Assembly (NCBI GenBank): GCA_934162655.1
Contig: CAKPJL010000001.1
Span: 1 to 64,000, forward strand
DNA from: an uncultured Clostridia bacterium
GTDB taxonomy: Bacteria; Bacillota; Clostridia; TANB77; CAG-465
DNA length: 64,000 nt
Direction: 5' to 3'
Of the stretch, positions 1-8,976 are shown piece after piece. Below the pieces are notes generated by a model. The model saw only the letters and a program-made list of their open reading frames with translations, searched no databases and had not been told where the DNA came from. Made by a program: the position numbers and the translations under genes. Numbering within the stretch: the first letter of the stretch is position 1; the number at the start of each line of letters is the position of its first letter.

Positions 1-47
1 ATACAGCTTTTTTGTAATGTCAAGTATTTATTTATAATATTAACCTT

Positions 48-102
48 TTTGACAAAACTAGTGGGGTTTTGACAAATTTATTTGTTTAAGTTAACCTATA
101 AC
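48..102 (+). promoter_or_regulatory. Possible promoter/operator region of clpE with TTTTGACAAA direct repeats
   Basis: Two copies of TTTTGACAAA are seen at about 48-57 and 67-76, spaced about 20 bp apart. The second contains a TTGACA -35-like hexamer, and a weak TATAAC lies at 97-102 at a poor distance. CtsR, the usual repressor of clp genes, binds tandem GTCAAA-type heptads with 10-bp periodicity. These repeats resemble that loosely but do not match the consensus, so a CtsR operator is only a guess. Confidence 0.25.
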
Positions 103-177
103 AATTTCTTGCCTTTTTTTTATTAATATGATATACTTAACTGACCAAATTTATGGTTATAATGGAGATGAAAAAAT

Positions 178-2544
178 ATGTTATGTTCTGTATGCAAAAA
201 AAATGTAGCTGTAATATTTATAAATAAACTTGGAAAAGATGGAAAACCAGAGGCTAATCCTACTGGGCTTTGCATTGAATGTGCAAAAAAGCAAGGAATA
301 GATCCTGTATCAAATATAATGAACCAAATGGGAAACATTTCAGATGCTGATTTAAATAATATGTCTGAACAATTTGAATCAATGCTTTCTGATATGGACA
401 TATCTGATGTTGAAGACTTAGAAGTAGATGAAAATGGCCAACCAAAAAATCCATTTTCAATTGGAAAATTATTTGGATTTTTTCCATCAAAGAATAAAAA
501 AGATACTAGTGAATTAAAAAGTGATTCAGCTGAAAATGACTCTAATAAGAGTGATAAAAAGACAAAATCAAAAAAGGATAGAAAAACTAAATATCTTGAT
601 ACATTTGGTGAAAACTTAACAAGAAAAGCACGTAATGGTGAACTAGACAAAGTTATTGGAAGAAAAGAAGAACTTGAAAGACTAATAGAAATACTAAATA
701 GAAGATCAAAAAACAATCCTGCACTTATTGGAGAACCAGGTGTCGGTAAAACTGCCATAGTTAACGCACTTGCACTAGAAATTGCAGCTGGAAATGTTCC
801 TGCAAAATTAATTAACAAAGAAGTTTATTTAATAGATATGACTTCACTTGTAGCGGGTACACAGTTTAGAGGACAATTTGAGGCTAGGATTAAAGGTATA
901 ATTGACGAATGTAAATCATTTGGAAACATAATATTGGCAATTGACGAAGTTCATAATATAGTTGGAGGACTAGAACACGATAATTCGATGAATGCAGCGA
1001 ATATGTTAAAACCTGCACTTGCAAATGGTTCTGTCCAATTAATTGGTGCAACTACTCTAAAAGAATATAGAAAGTATATAGAAAAAGATAGTGCCCTAGA
1101 AAGAAGATTCCAACCAGTTATTGTTGATGAACCTACCAAAAAAGACTGTATTGAAATATTAAATGGTATAAAGGAATATTATGAAAACTATCACAAAGTA
1201 AAAATCTCTGATGAAATAGTAAAACAAGCTGTGTATCTTTCTGACAAATATATACATGATAGATTTTTACCAGATAAGGCAATAGACTTGATTGATGAAG
1301 CATGTGCAAGAGTAAATCTTGAAAATGTTGTACTATCAAAACTTGAAAAACTTGAATCAAGCTTAGAAGAAATAACATGTGAAGAAAAAGAGCTAGAAGA
1401 AGATATGCAAAATATTGACGATGCCAAAGATGAAAATAATACTAAGGTACAAGATACCCAAAATTATGAAAAAGCTGCTAAATTAAAGGAAAGCAAATGC
1501 AAAATAGAAACTCAAATTAAAGAGTTAAAAAAGCAAGTCAAGCCTTCCGTTTTAGATATAGATCATTTAGCAAGAGTAATTGAGCTTTGGACTAAAATAC
1601 CTGTATCTAAAATAAAAGAAGAAGAAAGTGCTAAACTTTTAAACTTAAATGAAAACTTAAATAAAAGAATAATAGGTCAAGAAAACGCAACAAAAGCAAT
1701 TTCTAATGCTATTTTAAGAAAACGCTCTGGAATAATTGATGAAGTAAAACCACCTTCTTTTATATTTGTAGGTCCTACTGGTGTAGGAAAAACCGCACTT
1801 GTAAAAAGGCTTGCATATGAACTATTCGATACAGAAGATAATGTTATAAAACTTGATATGTCAGAATATATGGAATCTCATAGTGTATCAAAACTTATAG
1901 GTTCTCCTCCTGGATATGTAGGTTATGATGATGCAGGACAACTAACAGAAAAAGTAAGAAGAAATCCATACAGTATTATACTTTTTGATGAAATTGAAAA
2001 AGCACATCCTAGTGTATCTAATATGTTACTTCAAATATTAGATGAAGGCAAACTAACAGATTCACAAGGTAGAAGTGTTTCTTTTAAGCATACAATAATA
2101 ATACTTACTTCAAATCTTGGAACAAATTTTAGAAGTGATAATTATGGATTTACTAGTACTCCTACTCTTGAAAGAGATATGCTACAAAACAAAGTAAATG
2201 ATGCACTAAAAGAGTATTTTTCACCTGAATTTTTAAATAGAATCGACGATATTATTGTATTTAATAAATTATCTCATGATAACATTGTAAAAATAGCTTC
2301 AATATTACTTGATGAATTAAAAGAGCAAACTAGCCAAAAGGATATATTATTTGATTACACAAATAATGTATTGGAATTTATAGTAAATAAAGGATATAAT
2401 GATAAATTTGGTGCTAGACCACTTAAAAGAGCAATTCAAAAATACATTGAAGATTTGCTTTCTATTGAGTTTATAAAGAAAAATATCACACCAAATGTTA
2501 AATTTACACTTGATGTGGAAAATAATAATATTATTATCAAATAA
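178..2544 (+). CDS. clpE: ClpE/ClpC-type Hsp100 AAA+ unfoldase with N-terminal zinc finger
   Basis: This is a 788-aa Hsp100 unfoldase that would feed substrates to ClpP in the cytoplasm. An N-terminal zinc finger has CxxC pairs at Cys3/Cys6 and Cys32/Cys35, as in ClpE. AAA domain 1 follows, with Walker A GEPGVGKT (about 185-192) and an IDEVH Walker B. A UVR-like coiled coil lies near 430-455, and AAA domain 2 has GPTGVGKT (about 531-538) and the SPPGYVGYDD pore-loop region. A typical ClpC N-domain is absent, which favours ClpE. GGAG at 164-167 supports the ATG at 178. It is monocistronic, with a hairpin after the stop. ClpC-like naming remains possible. Confidence 0.85.
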   Translation: MLCSVCKKNVAVIFINKLGKDGKPEANPTGLCIECAKKQGIDPVSNIMNQMGNISDADLNNMSEQFESMLSDMDISDVEDLEVDENGQPKNPFSIGKLFGFFPSKNKKDTSELKSDSAENDSNKSDKKTKSKKDRKTKYLDTFGENLTRKARNGELDKVIGRKEELERLIEILNRRSKNNPALIGEPGVGKTAIVNALALEIAAGNVPAKLINKEVYLIDMTSLVAGTQFRGQFEARIKGIIDECKSFGNIILAIDEVHNIVGGLEHDNSMNAANMLKPALANGSVQLIGATTLKEYRKYIEKDSALERRFQPVIVDEPTKKDCIEILNGIKEYYENYHKVKISDEIVKQAVYLSDKYIHDRFLPDKAIDLIDEACARVNLENVVLSKLEKLESSLEEITCEEKELEEDMQNIDDAKDENNTKVQDTQNYEKAAKLKESKCKIETQIKELKKQVKPSVLDIDHLARVIELWTKIPVSKIKEEESAKLLNLNENLNKRIIGQENATKAISNAILRKRSGIIDEVKPPSFIFVGPTGVGKTALVKRLAYELFDTEDNVIKLDMSEYMESHSVSKLIGSPPGYVGYDDAGQLTEKVRRNPYSIILFDEIEKAHPSVSNMLLQILDEGKLTDSQGRSVSFKHTIIILTSNLGTNFRSDNYGFTSTPTLERDMLQNKVNDALKEYFSPEFLNRIDDIIVFNKLSHDNIVKIASILLDELKEQTSQKDILFDYTNNVLEFIVNKGYNDKFGARPLKRAIQKYIEDLLSIEFIKKNITPNVKFTLDVENNNIIIK

Positions 2545-2555
2545 AATATTTAGAT

Positions 2556-2592
2556 AAAAAAAGTTGTAAAAAATTAATTTTACAACTTTTTT
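2556..2592. terminator. Bidirectional intrinsic terminator
   Basis: GTTGTAAAA and TTTTACAAC arms around a short AT loop are flanked by an A-run on the left and T6 on the right. It sits between the converging clpE and the minus-strand gene at 2608, and can serve both. Confidence 0.8.
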
Positions 2593-2607
2593 GTATTCTA
2601 CACTGAC

Positions 2608-3204
2608 TTATATTTCTATATCTTCTATTATTAAATCAAGTTCCTTTTTAGAATTTACATCTATCCCTTTTTTTAATTCTTCTATTAACTCTTCTCTTAA
2701 GGTATTTCTATATATTTCTATTTCTTGGTATATGGTACTTAATACCTTATCTTCCTTATTATAAACAATAACTCTATCTTCTCTATCATTTATTGCTACT
2801 TTATAATGATTAGGACAATATTTATTTATTTTTCTTTTATATATCAATTTTTGATTACTCTCTTCTACTATATCGTAATTTTCATTTAATTTTTTTTGCT
2901 TTTCTTTCTCCCTTTGCTTTAACTCATCAAGTGTAGTTCCATAAACAATATTTTTATTTATTATAGATTCGTCACAAATAGTATAATAATCTTCATATAT
3001 TAATTCTATATCATAACTTTTCTTTGATATAACAGGTGTATATATATCAACTTTTTCCTCTATATCATTCTCGTTATATATTGTGTTATTTTTTTCTTCA
3101 TCTGACTTATTTTTTACAAGTTGCACCCCTATAAATATCCCTATAACAGTTAATATTACTACAAGACCTATTAAAAATACTCTATACCAAAATGTTCTTA
3201 CCAT
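2608..3204 (-). CDS. Membrane-anchored protein of unknown function
   Basis: This is a 198-aa protein with one N-terminal membrane segment (about residues 8-30) and a hydrophilic, Lys/Glu/Tyr-rich outer part. The middle (about 95-120) is a charged, probably helical stretch rich in Lys and Glu. No catalytic motif or known domain is recognisable. The start is supported by AGGTGG upstream of the ATG. It lies 5' to comEC on the other side of a 50-bp gap, so the two could be cotranscribed, but nothing ties it functionally to DNA uptake. Confidence 0.6.
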   Translation of the reverse strand: MVRTFWYRVFLIGLVVILTVIGIFIGVQLVKNKSDEEKNNTIYNENDIEEKVDIYTPVISKKSYDIELIYEDYYTICDESIINKNIVYGTTLDELKQREKEKQKKLNENYDIVEESNQKLIYKRKINKYCPNHYKVAINDREDRVIVYNKEDKVLSTIYQEIEIYRNTLREELIEELKKGIDVNSKKELDLIIEDIEI

Positions 3205-3253
3205 ATTTTACCACCTAAAAATATTTTCTTCATTTTTTTAATTTATATACTTA

Positions 3254-5497
3254 TTATAAATTAATTTTCAAAACTTTATTTTTTTCTGTTATATGATAAT
3301 TCAAATTATACTTATCTAAAACTTCAAGAGTTTCTTGTGATGGGTGATTATATATCTTTTTATAAGAAGATATTAAAGAAATTTTTGGCATTACTTTTTT
3401 TATAAAATTCTCTGATGATGATGTCTTAGAGCCATGGTGACCTACCTGTAAAACACAAATATTATTTAATAAAGTATTATTTTTACTTAAAATATATGTT
3501 TCTGTTTCTTTTGTAGCGTCTCCCATAAACAAAAATTTTTTAGAATCAATACTAAATAAGTATACCGTACTATTTGAATTAATTTCATCTAAAGAAGCAA
3601 TTTTTTCATCTTTTCTTGGACAAATACATACTACATTAAAATTTGCATTTATCGCAATTTTTTCACCTTCACTTAATTCTTTTAAGTTTATATTTCTATC
3701 ATCTACAAAACAAATAAAATTCTTATACTCTTCATTTATTTTATGCCATATTTTCCCATATGCTACATTTTTTATATCTATATTTTTTGAAATACCATAT
3801 AATCCATTTACATGGTCTTCATGAAAATGAGTTATAAATAAATAGTCTATACATTTAATATTTTTAGCTTGTAAATATTTATTTAATGTGGTGGCTGCAA
3901 GACCATCATTAGTAGAGCCTATATCTACTAATATAGTTTTTCTATCCTTTCTAATAAGTGCCATATTTCCCTGCTTTACATTAAAATATAGAACATAATC
4001 TTCAAAATAATTTATATATATCTGCTCTGAAACAATAAAAATTATAAAAATAAAGCTAACTAATCTAATTAGTTTGTATAATTTATTTCTTAAATATTTT
4101 TTATCTAAAACTAATCTTTTAATAATTCTATCTTTTAAAATAATCATTACAAGTATAGTATAATACATTAAAATAGATATTACACTTGGCATAGCAATGT
4201 TAACTCTAACACTGCAAGCATTTAATATTTTAGATATTTTTATTAGAGCTCTTAAAGAAATAAAACAAGAGTTGAACAAAATATCTGGTATGTAAAAAAA
4301 ATAAATGGATAATATAGCAACACCACCGACAATTCTTATAAAATATATAAATGGAATTATTATTAAGTTAGATAAAAATGTAATAAAATTAAATGAATTA
4401 TAAAGATATATTTGAAGGGGTAAGGTTGATATAGTAACACAAATGGTAAAACACAAATATTTAGTTATAAGAGAAATTATCTTTAATAGTTTTTTATTAA
4501 AATACGACTTACTATTTTTGATAAATATCCTTAATACCCTTGCTTTAAAAAATGAATTAATATTATTATAGAAAAACATTATAGAAAGTATAGATAAATA
4601 TGAAAAAATCAAAGAAATATTAAATATATTATAAGGGTTAATTAGAACTAGTATATAAATAGAAATAATAACTTTTAATTCTTTACTTATAGCCATTTTG
4701 CCATAAAATATTATATTAATAATAATTATAATAAAATTTCTAATAAAGGATGTTTTAAAATCAGCTAAAATAAATATAATAATAATTGCAATTAATTTAA
4801 ATATATTAATACTCTTCCTACTATACACACATCTTAATTTTTCTATTAGAAACATCATAAAGTAAATACTAAAAGATGACATGCTTAATATATGGGAAAT
4901 ACCTATTTCAGACATATCTTCTTTTATAGATTCATCTAAATATATCTTTTCTGAAAGTAGTATAGATTTAATTAAACCAGCCTCTTCTTTTATTAAATTA
5001 GAATCAATTTTATCTTCTATATCTTTTTTTAGTTTAAATATTTTTTTAAATATAAAATTACCACCAGAATTCTCACTAATTATAACTTTACTTGTAATAA
5101 GTGTTCCGCAAATATTATTAGAATTTAAATATCTTTTATAGTTAAACTCATATGGATTTTCAAGTCTTTCATAACTTGACATTTTACAATTAGCTTCTAG
5201 CACATCCCCATAAATATATTTACTTGCGTTTAGTTTTTCCTCTTCACTATTAGTATATATTTTTAATAAGAATATATCGTTTTCCATTTTTACTTTATAT
5301 GAAACATTATTTTCACCTATATTTTCTAGGTTTAAGACTCTTAAAGAAATTTTTTTATTAAAATTAAATGGTTTATATTTGAATTCAAATTTGTAGATAT
5401 AAAATATCGATTTAATAATTAGTAAAACAAGCAAAAATACAATTATAATTCTTTTGTATTTTTTAACATATGAAAAAAATTTATTGATAAAAATCAC
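3254..5497 (-). CDS. comEC: ComEC/Rec2 family DNA uptake channel
   Basis: This 747-aa polytopic membrane protein matches ComEC, which passes single-stranded DNA across the membrane in natural competence. An N-terminal hydrophobic segment and OB-like region (DUF4131-type) are followed by the multi-helix Competence domain (about 170-480). A C-terminal metallo-beta-lactamase domain has THFHEDHVNG (about 556-565) and VGHHGS (about 694-699). The start is uncertain. The in-frame GTG at 5497 shares its first base with the only good SD (GGAG), while an in-frame ATC at 5488 has ideal 8-nt spacing. No comEA or comEB neighbour is present. Confidence 0.9.
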   Translation of the reverse strand: MIFINKFFSYVKKYKRIIIVFLLVLLIIKSIFYIYKFEFKYKPFNFNKKISLRVLNLENIGENNVSYKVKMENDIFLLKIYTNSEEEKLNASKYIYGDVLEANCKMSSYERLENPYEFNYKRYLNSNNICGTLITSKVIISENSGGNFIFKKIFKLKKDIEDKIDSNLIKEEAGLIKSILLSEKIYLDESIKEDMSEIGISHILSMSSFSIYFMMFLIEKLRCVYSRKSINIFKLIAIIIIFILADFKTSFIRNFIIIIINIIFYGKMAISKELKVIISIYILVLINPYNIFNISLIFSYLSILSIMFFYNNINSFFKARVLRIFIKNSKSYFNKKLLKIISLITKYLCFTICVTISTLPLQIYLYNSFNFITFLSNLIIIPFIYFIRIVGGVAILSIYFFYIPDILFNSCFISLRALIKISKILNACSVRVNIAMPSVISILMYYTILVMIILKDRIIKRLVLDKKYLRNKLYKLIRLVSFIFIIFIVSEQIYINYFEDYVLYFNVKQGNMALIRKDRKTILVDIGSTNDGLAATTLNKYLQAKNIKCIDYLFITHFHEDHVNGLYGISKNIDIKNVAYGKIWHKINEEYKNFICFVDDRNINLKELSEGEKIAINANFNVVCICPRKDEKIASLDEINSNSTVYLFSIDSKKFLFMGDATKETETYILSKNNTLLNNICVLQVGHHGSKTSSSENFIKKVMPKISLISSYKKIYNHPSQETLEVLDKYNLNYHITEKNKVLKINL

Positions 5498-5551
5498 TCC
5501 TATAAGAAAAAAATATTAAATAAATAATAACAAAGTAATTAATAAATGTCA

Positions 5552-5588
5552 AGAAAAAAAGTCCTTATAGCAAAAAAACTATAAGGAC
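5552..5588 (-). terminator. Intrinsic terminator of veg
   Basis: Perfect 10-bp arms GTCCTTATAG/CTATAAGGAC with a short A/T loop are followed on the minus strand by T7. It lies just after the veg stop. Confidence 0.9.
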
Positions 5589-5608
5589 ACCCTCTTATAT
5601 CTCACCTA

Positions 5609-5893
5609 TTATAATCTTACATATTTTGGAGTTGAAAAATCATAATTAGAAATAAGCTCACCTGTTGGTAAACTAAGTTCTAAATTATTAGTTACTAAGT
5701 CAGTGTAACTATAAGACAACTTATTATCTGTTTCATCTTCCTTAAATACAAATAAATTAGAATATGTACTATCTATAACACCTTTTTTAAATACACATTT
5801 ATTTCTTCCTATGTTTGCTTTAACAAAGACTTCTTGTCCAACATAATTTTCCACGTCTTGCTTAATCTTAAGTAGTGAATCTTTTGATACCAT
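5609..5893 (-). CDS. veg: Veg family protein
   Basis: This is a 94-aa small beta-rich protein of the Veg family, highly transcribed in Bacillus and linked to biofilm control. The conserved core reads as a DNA-binding-like SH3 barrel, with GQEVFVKANIGRNKC followed by a YS-SYTDL segment near residue 70. The ATG at 5893 is chosen because GGGGTGAT ends four bases upstream. An in-frame GTG three codons earlier overlaps that SD. It is monocistronic, with its own consensus promoter and terminator. Confidence 0.85.
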   Translation of the reverse strand: MVSKDSLLKIKQDVENYVGQEVFVKANIGRNKCVFKKGVIDSTYSNLFVFKEDETDNKLSYSYTDLVTNNLELSLPTGELISNYDFSTPKYVRL

Positions 5894-5931
5894 ATATATC
5901 ACCCCATAAGTAAGTAACTCTTACATGTCGT

Positions 5932-5960
5932 ATTATAGCATTTTGACTAATATTTGTCAA
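5932..5960 (-). promoter_or_regulatory. Sigma-A promoter of veg
   Basis: On the minus strand TTGACA, a 17-bp spacer and TATAAT form a perfect consensus promoter about 40 bp before the start. A dyad TTTGAC-N8-GTCAAA (5942-5961) covers the -35 and part of the spacer. Confidence 0.9.
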
Positions 5961-5973
5961 AGGAAGTTTATGT

Positions 5974-6011
5974 AAAAAAAGTATACATATTTCAATAATA
6001 TGTATACTTTA
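5974..6011 (-). terminator. Intrinsic terminator of the S41 protease gene
   Basis: AAGTATACATAT and its inverted copy flank a short loop and are followed on the minus strand by T7. It lies about 80 bp downstream of the protease stop. Confidence 0.85.
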
Positions 6012-6091
6012 ATTTAAATATTTAGCATATAATCTAATAACTATCATTCAGTTCAAATCAAATGTTACAAAAATATTTTTTTTACATTTCT

Positions 6092-7321
6092 CTACAAACT
6101 TTTTTCTATATACTCTACGGCTTTTTTTAGTTGTAAATCACTATCATATGGAACTGTCATATCTCCTCTATGTTCTTCATCTAAATTTACTTCTATATCT
6201 GGAATTATACCATTTTTATGTATTTCTATTCCACTTGCAGTATAATATTTAGCAGTTGTAATTGAAAGTGCACCACCAAATGAAAGTTGTTTTGTACTTT
6301 GAACTATTCCTTTTCCGTATGTTTTTGTTCCAACAATTACACCTTTATTACTATCTTTTACAATTCCTGATAAAATTTCTGAGGCACTAGCTGAATTTTC
6401 GTTTACTACAATTGCTAGTGGTATATTAATCTCATCTTTTGATGTCGTTTTATATATCTTTTCTACTCCGTATCTTGATACTAATTTTAACGCATCTGAC
6501 TCAGGTACAAGTAAATTAGCTATTTTTAAAGTTTGATCAACCAAACCACCTGGATTGTTTCTCAAATCAATTATAAGCCCTTTTATATTATTACCCATTA
6601 GTTTATCATATTCTTTTTTAAATTGATCATAAATTTGATTTTCAAACGCCCAAATTCTTATATACCCTATATTGTTATCCAATATTTCTGAACTAATATT
6701 ATTATTTTGAACCTTTTTTCTTAACACTTCAAATTCTTTTAGTTCTTCGCCTCTTCCAACAATTAATTTTACCTTTGTCCCCTCTTCACCTTTTATAACA
6801 TCTATTTGATCCAAATAGTTATCTATTGTAACTCTTGTATTTTCTATATAGTATATAACATCTCCCGCTTTTAGTCCCACTTCTTCTGCAGGTGAACCTG
6901 GCATAAGTCCAAGTATTAAAATACCATCTTTTTGAACATCATATGTTAAATGTACACCTATTCCTACATACTCCTCTGTTCCCTCAATTAACATTTCTTC
7001 AAAATCTTCTTCACTGATATATCTAGTATATGGATCTTTTGTTGAGCTTGCAATACCAGATATAGCCCCCTCAACCATTGTATCAAAATCCACTTCATCT
7101 ATATATTCATCATATACTCTTACTAATGCTTCCCTTATTTTTGATAAAGCATTATCAACATCATTTTTAGAAGCACCTGATTTGTTTTTCTTATACTCTA
7201 TATTAGGAGATATTACTATAAATATACTCCCTATAACAATAGTACATATTATAATAATTATAGAAGCTGTTATTGCCTCACGCAGTATTTTCTTTATTCC
7301 TAAATTTTTATCTTCTTCCAA
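6092..7321 (-). CDS. S41 family C-terminal processing protease (CtpA/CtpB type)
   Basis: This is a 409-aa serine protease that trims proteins from their C-termini outside the membrane. An N-terminal membrane anchor (about 16-38) is followed by a PDZ domain with GIGVHL and GSPAEEVGLKAGDVI (about 117-165). The S41 domain has NNPGGLVDQ, the nucleophile region NENSASASEIL, and the catalytic lysine in GKGIVQS. In spore formers CtpB activates SpoIVFB signalling, so a sporulation role is possible. A housekeeping CtpA role is equally possible. It is monocistronic, divergent from the secreted protein at 7568. Confidence 0.88.
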   Translation of the reverse strand: MEEDKNLGIKKILREAITASIIIIICTIVIGSIFIVISPNIEYKKNKSGASKNDVDNALSKIREALVRVYDEYIDEVDFDTMVEGAISGIASSTKDPYTRYISEEDFEEMLIEGTEEYVGIGVHLTYDVQKDGILILGLMPGSPAEEVGLKAGDVIYYIENTRVTIDNYLDQIDVIKGEEGTKVKLIVGRGEELKEFEVLRKKVQNNNISSEILDNNIGYIRIWAFENQIYDQFKKEYDKLMGNNIKGLIIDLRNNPGGLVDQTLKIANLLVPESDALKLVSRYGVEKIYKTTSKDEINIPLAIVVNENSASASEILSGIVKDSNKGVIVGTKTYGKGIVQSTKQLSFGGALSITTAKYYTASGIEIHKNGIIPDIEVNLDEEHRGDMTVPYDSDLQLKKAVEYIEKSL

Positions 7322-7433
7322 ACTTATTACCTCTCAATCATACAATAAATTATATTATATAATATGCAAATAGTCAATTTTTAAATTCCATTTTATTTAT
7401 TTTTTTATGTCCATCAGCTATAGGATAAAACAG

Positions 7434-7462
7434 TTGATTTGCAGCCAATTTTATGATATAAT
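7434..7462 (+). promoter_or_regulatory. Sigma-A promoter of the secreted Ig-like protein gene
   Basis: TTGATT, a 17-bp spacer and TATAAT are seen on the plus strand. The predicted transcription start near 7469 leaves a leader of about 100 nt with two hairpins. Confidence 0.8.
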
Positions 7463-7484
7463 GTTATTGTAAGATGTTAAAGTC

Positions 7485-7527
7485 AGATTATAAAATTTTA
7501 TAAATCTTTTTTTATCTAGACCATGTC
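7485..7527 (+). promoter_or_regulatory. Leader hairpins, first terminator-like
   Basis: AGATT...AATCT arms around a self-complementary AT core are followed by T7 (7485-7514). A second small hairpin CTAGAC-CAT-GTCTAG follows. Both lie between the promoter and the start codon, so transcription must read through the first one. This could be an attenuator, but no ligand-binding fold is recognised. Confidence 0.4.
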
Positions 7528-7567
7528 TAGTTTATATAAAAAATAACATATTACGGAGGATATTACT

Positions 7568-8560
7568 ATGAAAAAATTTATCGCTTTAATTATGTCTGCT
7601 ATACTTGCCGTTTCAATGCTTACAATAAATGTATCGGCTGCAAGCAGTAGTAAGGTTATAGACCTAGACATAAACACTACTTTATCTATTCTTACCGAGT
7701 CAAAACTTTCATATGGCTACACTTCAGATGACGGTTCTGAAATTGTAGGTATGAGACGGAAAAAAGTAAGTGACGGCTGGGAATATATCTTAACTCCCAA
7801 AAAAGAAGGTATAGCTTCAATTCAAATAGGATCTAATTTTAGGTATACAATTAATGTATATGAGCCTATTGAAGTTGAAGTTGGACAGTCCGTAACATAT
7901 GATATAAATGATGTTGCTAATTTCTCATACAAACGGACAAACAAAAACTTTAAGGTATCTTCTAAAAAAGTTTGGGATAAAAGACAGTTTACCTTTATTG
8001 CTAAGAAAGCTGGAACCACCAAGGTAAAAGTATATTCTGGTAATCAGAAAGTATATACCTTTTATTTAAAGGCAGTAGAAAGACAAATACCAGAGTATTC
8101 CTTAAAGATGATTGGCGGAGAATGCTTAGACTTTACTGTAAATACAAACTCCTCTATCTATGCTCTAACGCCAGAGGGTTCTCCTGTGTCAGTAACAGGC
8201 ATTTCAGATGGACACATTGTTAATCTTTATGCAAATAACAGTGTTAATTCATCAGATGCTACAATTACAGTAATCGATGCAAATACCTCAATGTCTTTAC
8301 TAAAATTAAATGTATCAGTTGAACCGGTAAGACTTTCATATATTCCTACTTTATCCATAGGAACGGGATTTATGGCAAGCATAAGCGGCATATATTCTGG
8401 TTCTGCTCCAAATGTATATTTTGTTTCTTCCAACACATCAGTTTTAACCGTTGATGAACAAGGAAATTGCATTGCAAATGGATATGGCACAGCAAAGCTT
8501 TATGCTTGTTCAACGTACACAAATGAGGTACTAGATTACGGTGTGATAAATGTAATATAA
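7568..8560 (+). CDS. Secreted protein with Ig-like (BIG2-type) domains
   Basis: This 330-aa protein starts with a clear Sec signal peptide (about 1-25, cleavage near VSA-A). Beta-rich repeats resembling bacterial Ig-like domains follow. The last one (about 255-330) has the typical pattern of SSNTSVLTVDEQGN followed by G-TAKLYA. No enzyme motif, LPXTG signal or membrane tail is seen, so it is probably released or held non-covalently at the cell surface. GGAGG precedes the ATG at good spacing. It is transcribed alone between its own promoter and a strong terminator. The function is unknown. Confidence 0.7.
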   Translation: MKKFIALIMSAILAVSMLTINVSAASSSKVIDLDINTTLSILTESKLSYGYTSDDGSEIVGMRRKKVSDGWEYILTPKKEGIASIQIGSNFRYTINVYEPIEVEVGQSVTYDINDVANFSYKRTNKNFKVSSKKVWDKRQFTFIAKKAGTTKVKVYSGNQKVYTFYLKAVERQIPEYSLKMIGGECLDFTVNTNSSIYALTPEGSPVSVTGISDGHIVNLYANNSVNSSDATITVIDANTSMSLLKLNVSVEPVRLSYIPTLSIGTGFMASISGIYSGSAPNVYFVSSNTSVLTVDEQGNCIANGYGTAKLYACSTYTNEVLDYGVINVI

Positions 8561-8565
8561 TTATT

Positions 8566-8600
8566 AGCCCAAGTCAAATATGACTTGGGCTTTTTATTTT
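8566..8600 (+). terminator. Intrinsic terminator
   Basis: Perfect 10-bp GC-containing arms GCCCAAGTCA/TGACTTGGGC with a 4-nt loop are followed by TTTTTATTTT. It ends the secreted-protein transcript. Confidence 0.95.
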
Positions 8601-8648
8601 CAAAGTATGTCAATTATCATAAAAATCAACAAACTTTTTTATATAATA

Positions 8649-8677
8649 TTGACTTAATAGCCATTTTATTGTATAAT
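8649..8677 (+). promoter_or_regulatory. Sigma-A promoter of rpsU
   Basis: TTGACT, a 17-bp spacer and TATAAT lie 85 bp before the rpsU start codon. Confidence 0.85.
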
Positions 8678-8761
8678 TTAGAGGTAAATTTAGAAATACT
8701 TATATAAATTTAAAAAAATAGAAAAAAACCTAAGTATTTCCCACTGGAGGGAGGGAAAAAT

Positions 8762-8935
8762 ATGCCAGGAATTAAAATAAAAGATAATGAAAGTTTAGAT
8801 AATGCACTTGCTAGATTTAAAAAGCAATGTGCAAAGTATGGCGTGCTTGCTGAAATACGTAAAAGAGAACACTATGAAAAACCAAGTGTTAAAAGAAAGA
8901 AAAAATCAGAGGCAGCTAGAAAAAGAAAACATTAG
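8762..8935 (+). CDS. rpsU: 30S ribosomal protein S21
   Basis: This 57-aa basic protein is S21, which helps initiation on the small subunit platform. Translation gives the typical start [20 protein letters not shown], a central [15 protein letters not shown], and a Lys/Arg-rich C-terminus. A strong SD (GGAGGGAGG) precedes the ATG. It is monocistronic here, with its own promoter and terminator, rather than followed by yqeY as in many Firmicutes. Confidence 0.95.
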   Translation: MPGIKIKDNESLDNALARFKKQCAKYGVLAEIRKREHYEKPSVKRKKKSEAARKRKH

Positions 8936-8941
8936 AAATTT

Positions 8942-8972
8942 AAAAGGGAGACACTTATGTTCTCCCTTTTTT
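8942..8972. terminator. Bidirectional intrinsic terminator between rpsU and rluB
   Basis: AAAAGGGAGA and TCTCCCTTTT arms around a 9-nt loop are followed by T6 on the plus strand and an AT-rich tract on the minus strand. It lies between two convergent genes. Confidence 0.85.
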
Positions 8973-8976
8973 CTAT

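Noticed and set aside
158..163. TATAAT just before clpE
   Set aside because: It overlaps the space needed for the SD and would leave almost no leader; no -35 is at the right distance.
123..818. Long open frame on the minus strand inside clpE
   Set aside because: It is antisense to conserved ClpE domains, and its Ser/Phe-rich low-complexity composition is typical of reverse frames of AT-rich genes.
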